Source: Candidatus Gallimonas faecavium
GTDB taxonomy: Bacteria; Bacillota; Clostridia; Christensenellales; Borkfalkiaceae
Direction of reading: 5' to 3'
NCBI GenBank assembly: GCA_904391375.1
Contig: CAJFMF010000001.1
Coordinates: 1-49,708 of the forward strand
DNA: 49,708 nucleotides
Shown: positions 48,682 through 49,708 of the stretch, one piece after another
Position numbering within the stretch: the first letter of the stretch is position 1
Layout: each line of letters begins with the position of its first letter
Made by a program: the position numbers and the translations under genes
Notes under the pieces: generated by a model
Told to the model about the DNA's origin: nothing
Database searches by the model: none
Seen by the model: only the letters and a program-made list of their open reading frames with translations

Positions 48682-49525
48682 CGTCACGATGAAACTGCAC
48701 TGGGACGAGGTCATCCTCGCCGCTCTGAAAGAGGACATCCCGTGGGAGGACGTCTCGGCGAATGCCGTCGTGCCGGAGGAGGCGCTCGGGCATGCCGACC
48801 TCATCGCCAAGGCGGACGGCGTGCTGGCGGGCCTGCCCGTCTTTGCGCGCACGTTTGCCCTTCTCGACGAGCAGACGCAGGTGGTGTTCCACGCCGCCGA
48901 GGGCGATTTCGTCACGGCGGGAACGCGCATCGCGGAGGTGACGGGCAGAATGCGCGTCATCCTTTCGGGCGAGCGCACGGCACTGAATTTCCTGCAACGT
49001 ATGAGCGGAATCGCGACCTATACGCGGAAAATGGCAGACCTTCTCGCGGGGACGCACACTAAGCTTCTCGATACGCGCAAGACGACGCCCCTCTTGCGCA
49101 GCTTTGAAAAATATGCCGTCACGGTGGGGGGCGGGAGCAATCACCGCTTCAACCTCTCGGACGGCGTCCTTCTGAAGGACAACCACATCGGCGCCGCGGG
49201 CGGCGTGCGGCAGGCGATCGAACGGGCGCGCGCCTATGCGCCCTTCGTGCGCAAAATCGAGATCGAAGTGGAGACCCTCGACGAGCTGGACGAGGCGCTC
49301 GATGCGGGCGTCGACATCGTCATGCTCGACAACATGAAGGGGGACGCCCTCACGGAAGCGGTTCGCCGCGCCAGGGGCCGCGCCGAGACGGAGATCTCGG
49401 GCAACGTCACGCAGGAGAACTTGCAGCGCTATGTCTCCCTCGGCGTGGACTACATCTCGTCCGGCGCCCTCACGCACAGCGCACCCATTCTCGATCTCTC
49501 CCTCAAACACCTCAAAAGCATGTGA
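48668..49525 (+). CDS. nadC: Nicotinate-nucleotide pyrophosphorylase (quinolinate phosphoribosyltransferase)
   Basis: A 285-residue NadC that decarboxylates quinolinate to nicotinate mononucleotide. GERTALNFLQRMSGIAT, LDTRKTTPLLR, KYAVTVGGGSNHRFNLSDGVLLKDNHI, VETLDELDEAL and the ending YISSGALTHSA are diagnostic. The ATG overlaps the end of nadB, preceded by AGGAGA. It completes the de novo NAD pathway in one operon. Confidence 0.96.
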   Translation: MKASNVTMKLHWDEVILAALKEDIPWEDVSANAVVPEEALGHADLIAKADGVLAGLPVFARTFALLDEQTQVVFHAAEGDFVTAGTRIAEVTGRMRVILSGERTALNFLQRMSGIATYTRKMADLLAGTHTKLLDTRKTTPLLRSFEKYAVTVGGGSNHRFNLSDGVLLKDNHIGAAGGVRQAIERARAYAPFVRKIEIEVETLDELDEALDAGVDIVMLDNMKGDALTEAVRRARGRAETEISGNVTQENLQRYVSLGVDYISSGALTHSAPILDLSLKHLKSM

Positions 49526-49555
49526 CCTCTGAAACAGACAAATTTTGCGAATTTT

Positions 49556-49589
49556 CTCCCCTCGCAGACTGATTGCGGGGGGAGTTTTT
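49556..49589 (+). terminator. Terminator of nadABC
   Basis: An 11-bp stem with one G-U pair (49556-49566 with 49574-49584) followed by five T, about 30 nt after the nadC stop. The remaining ~120 bp of the window hold the near-repeats GAGGGGGATTT (twice) and no gene. Confidence 0.88.
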
Positions 49590-49708
49590 CAAAAGACAGA
49601 GAACCACCTTCCTCGGGAAAAGATTGCGGGAGAAATTGCCGCCGACGGATTCGGGAGGGGGATTTCTCATAAAGAGGGGGATTTTTCACAAACAGGAACG
49701 CGCGGCCC

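Noticed and set aside
49450-49689. 79-codon minus-strand frame at the right edge
   Set aside because: It overlaps the nadC end and terminator and has no recognisable domain or Shine-Dalgarno.

Overview
The window is GC-rich bacterial chromosome that reads as a spore-forming member of the Clostridia, probably a host-associated lineage. The evidence is the gene order yqfC-yqfD-phoH-HD phosphodiesterase-ybeY-era-yqzL-recO, a sigma-E-like promoter in front of yqfC, a SpoIIQ-like M23 protein, textbook Firmicute promoters (TTGACA-17-TATAAT) and ribosome binding sites, and a giant BspA-like leucine-rich-repeat surface protein. I see no phage, transposon or CRISPR array.

Layout. 1-7090: 3' part of a >2350-residue LRR_5 protein that begins before the window. 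7.2-12 kb: tex, a frameshifted lipoprotein gene and pnuC. 12-22.4 kb: an SDR protein with a zinc-ribbon tail, an EFR1-type flavodoxin/ferredoxin and cysteine synthase, followed by a promoter and a tight seven-gene run: siroheme sulfite reductase, hemA, a Met8/CysG-N protein, hemC, cobA-hemD, hemB, hemL. Together these can take glutamyl-tRNA to siroheme, the cofactor of the first gene's product, while cysK consumes the sulfide made. 22.6-24.8 kb: divergent fba and gapA. 25.2-27 kb: an unusual regulator joining HTH, WYL, LRR-like and sigma-region-4-like parts. 27.3-27.6 kb: a minus-strand tRNA operon (fMet, Met, Glu). 27.7-29.6 kb: a tilS-hpt fusion. 30-31.1 kb: two small membrane proteins on the minus strand.

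31.2-34.5 kb: prmA-rsmE-mtaB-hinT, a translation-maintenance operon. 34.5-40.2 kb: exported or membrane proteins of uncertain role (including the M23 protein and a Wzz-like protein), a hypothetical protein and a type I asparaginase. 40.4-46.4 kb: the conserved sporulation / RNA-maturation / repair block. 46.4-49.5 kb: nadABC, the de novo NAD pathway, complementing pnuC salvage.

Points that stand out: the WYL-LRR-sigma4 fusion; sulfite reductase co-transcribed with a whole siroheme pathway; three genes (tilS, prmA, yqfC) whose -10 box lies only 6-8 nt before the start codon, implying leaderless mRNAs; divergent promoters built from 30-bp tandem repeats at prmA; an internal Shine-Dalgarno and start for the Hpt half of TilS-Hpt; and a phoH gene whose strong Shine-Dalgarno points at an ATT codon. 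All functional statements rest on reading motifs by eye; no database search was run.
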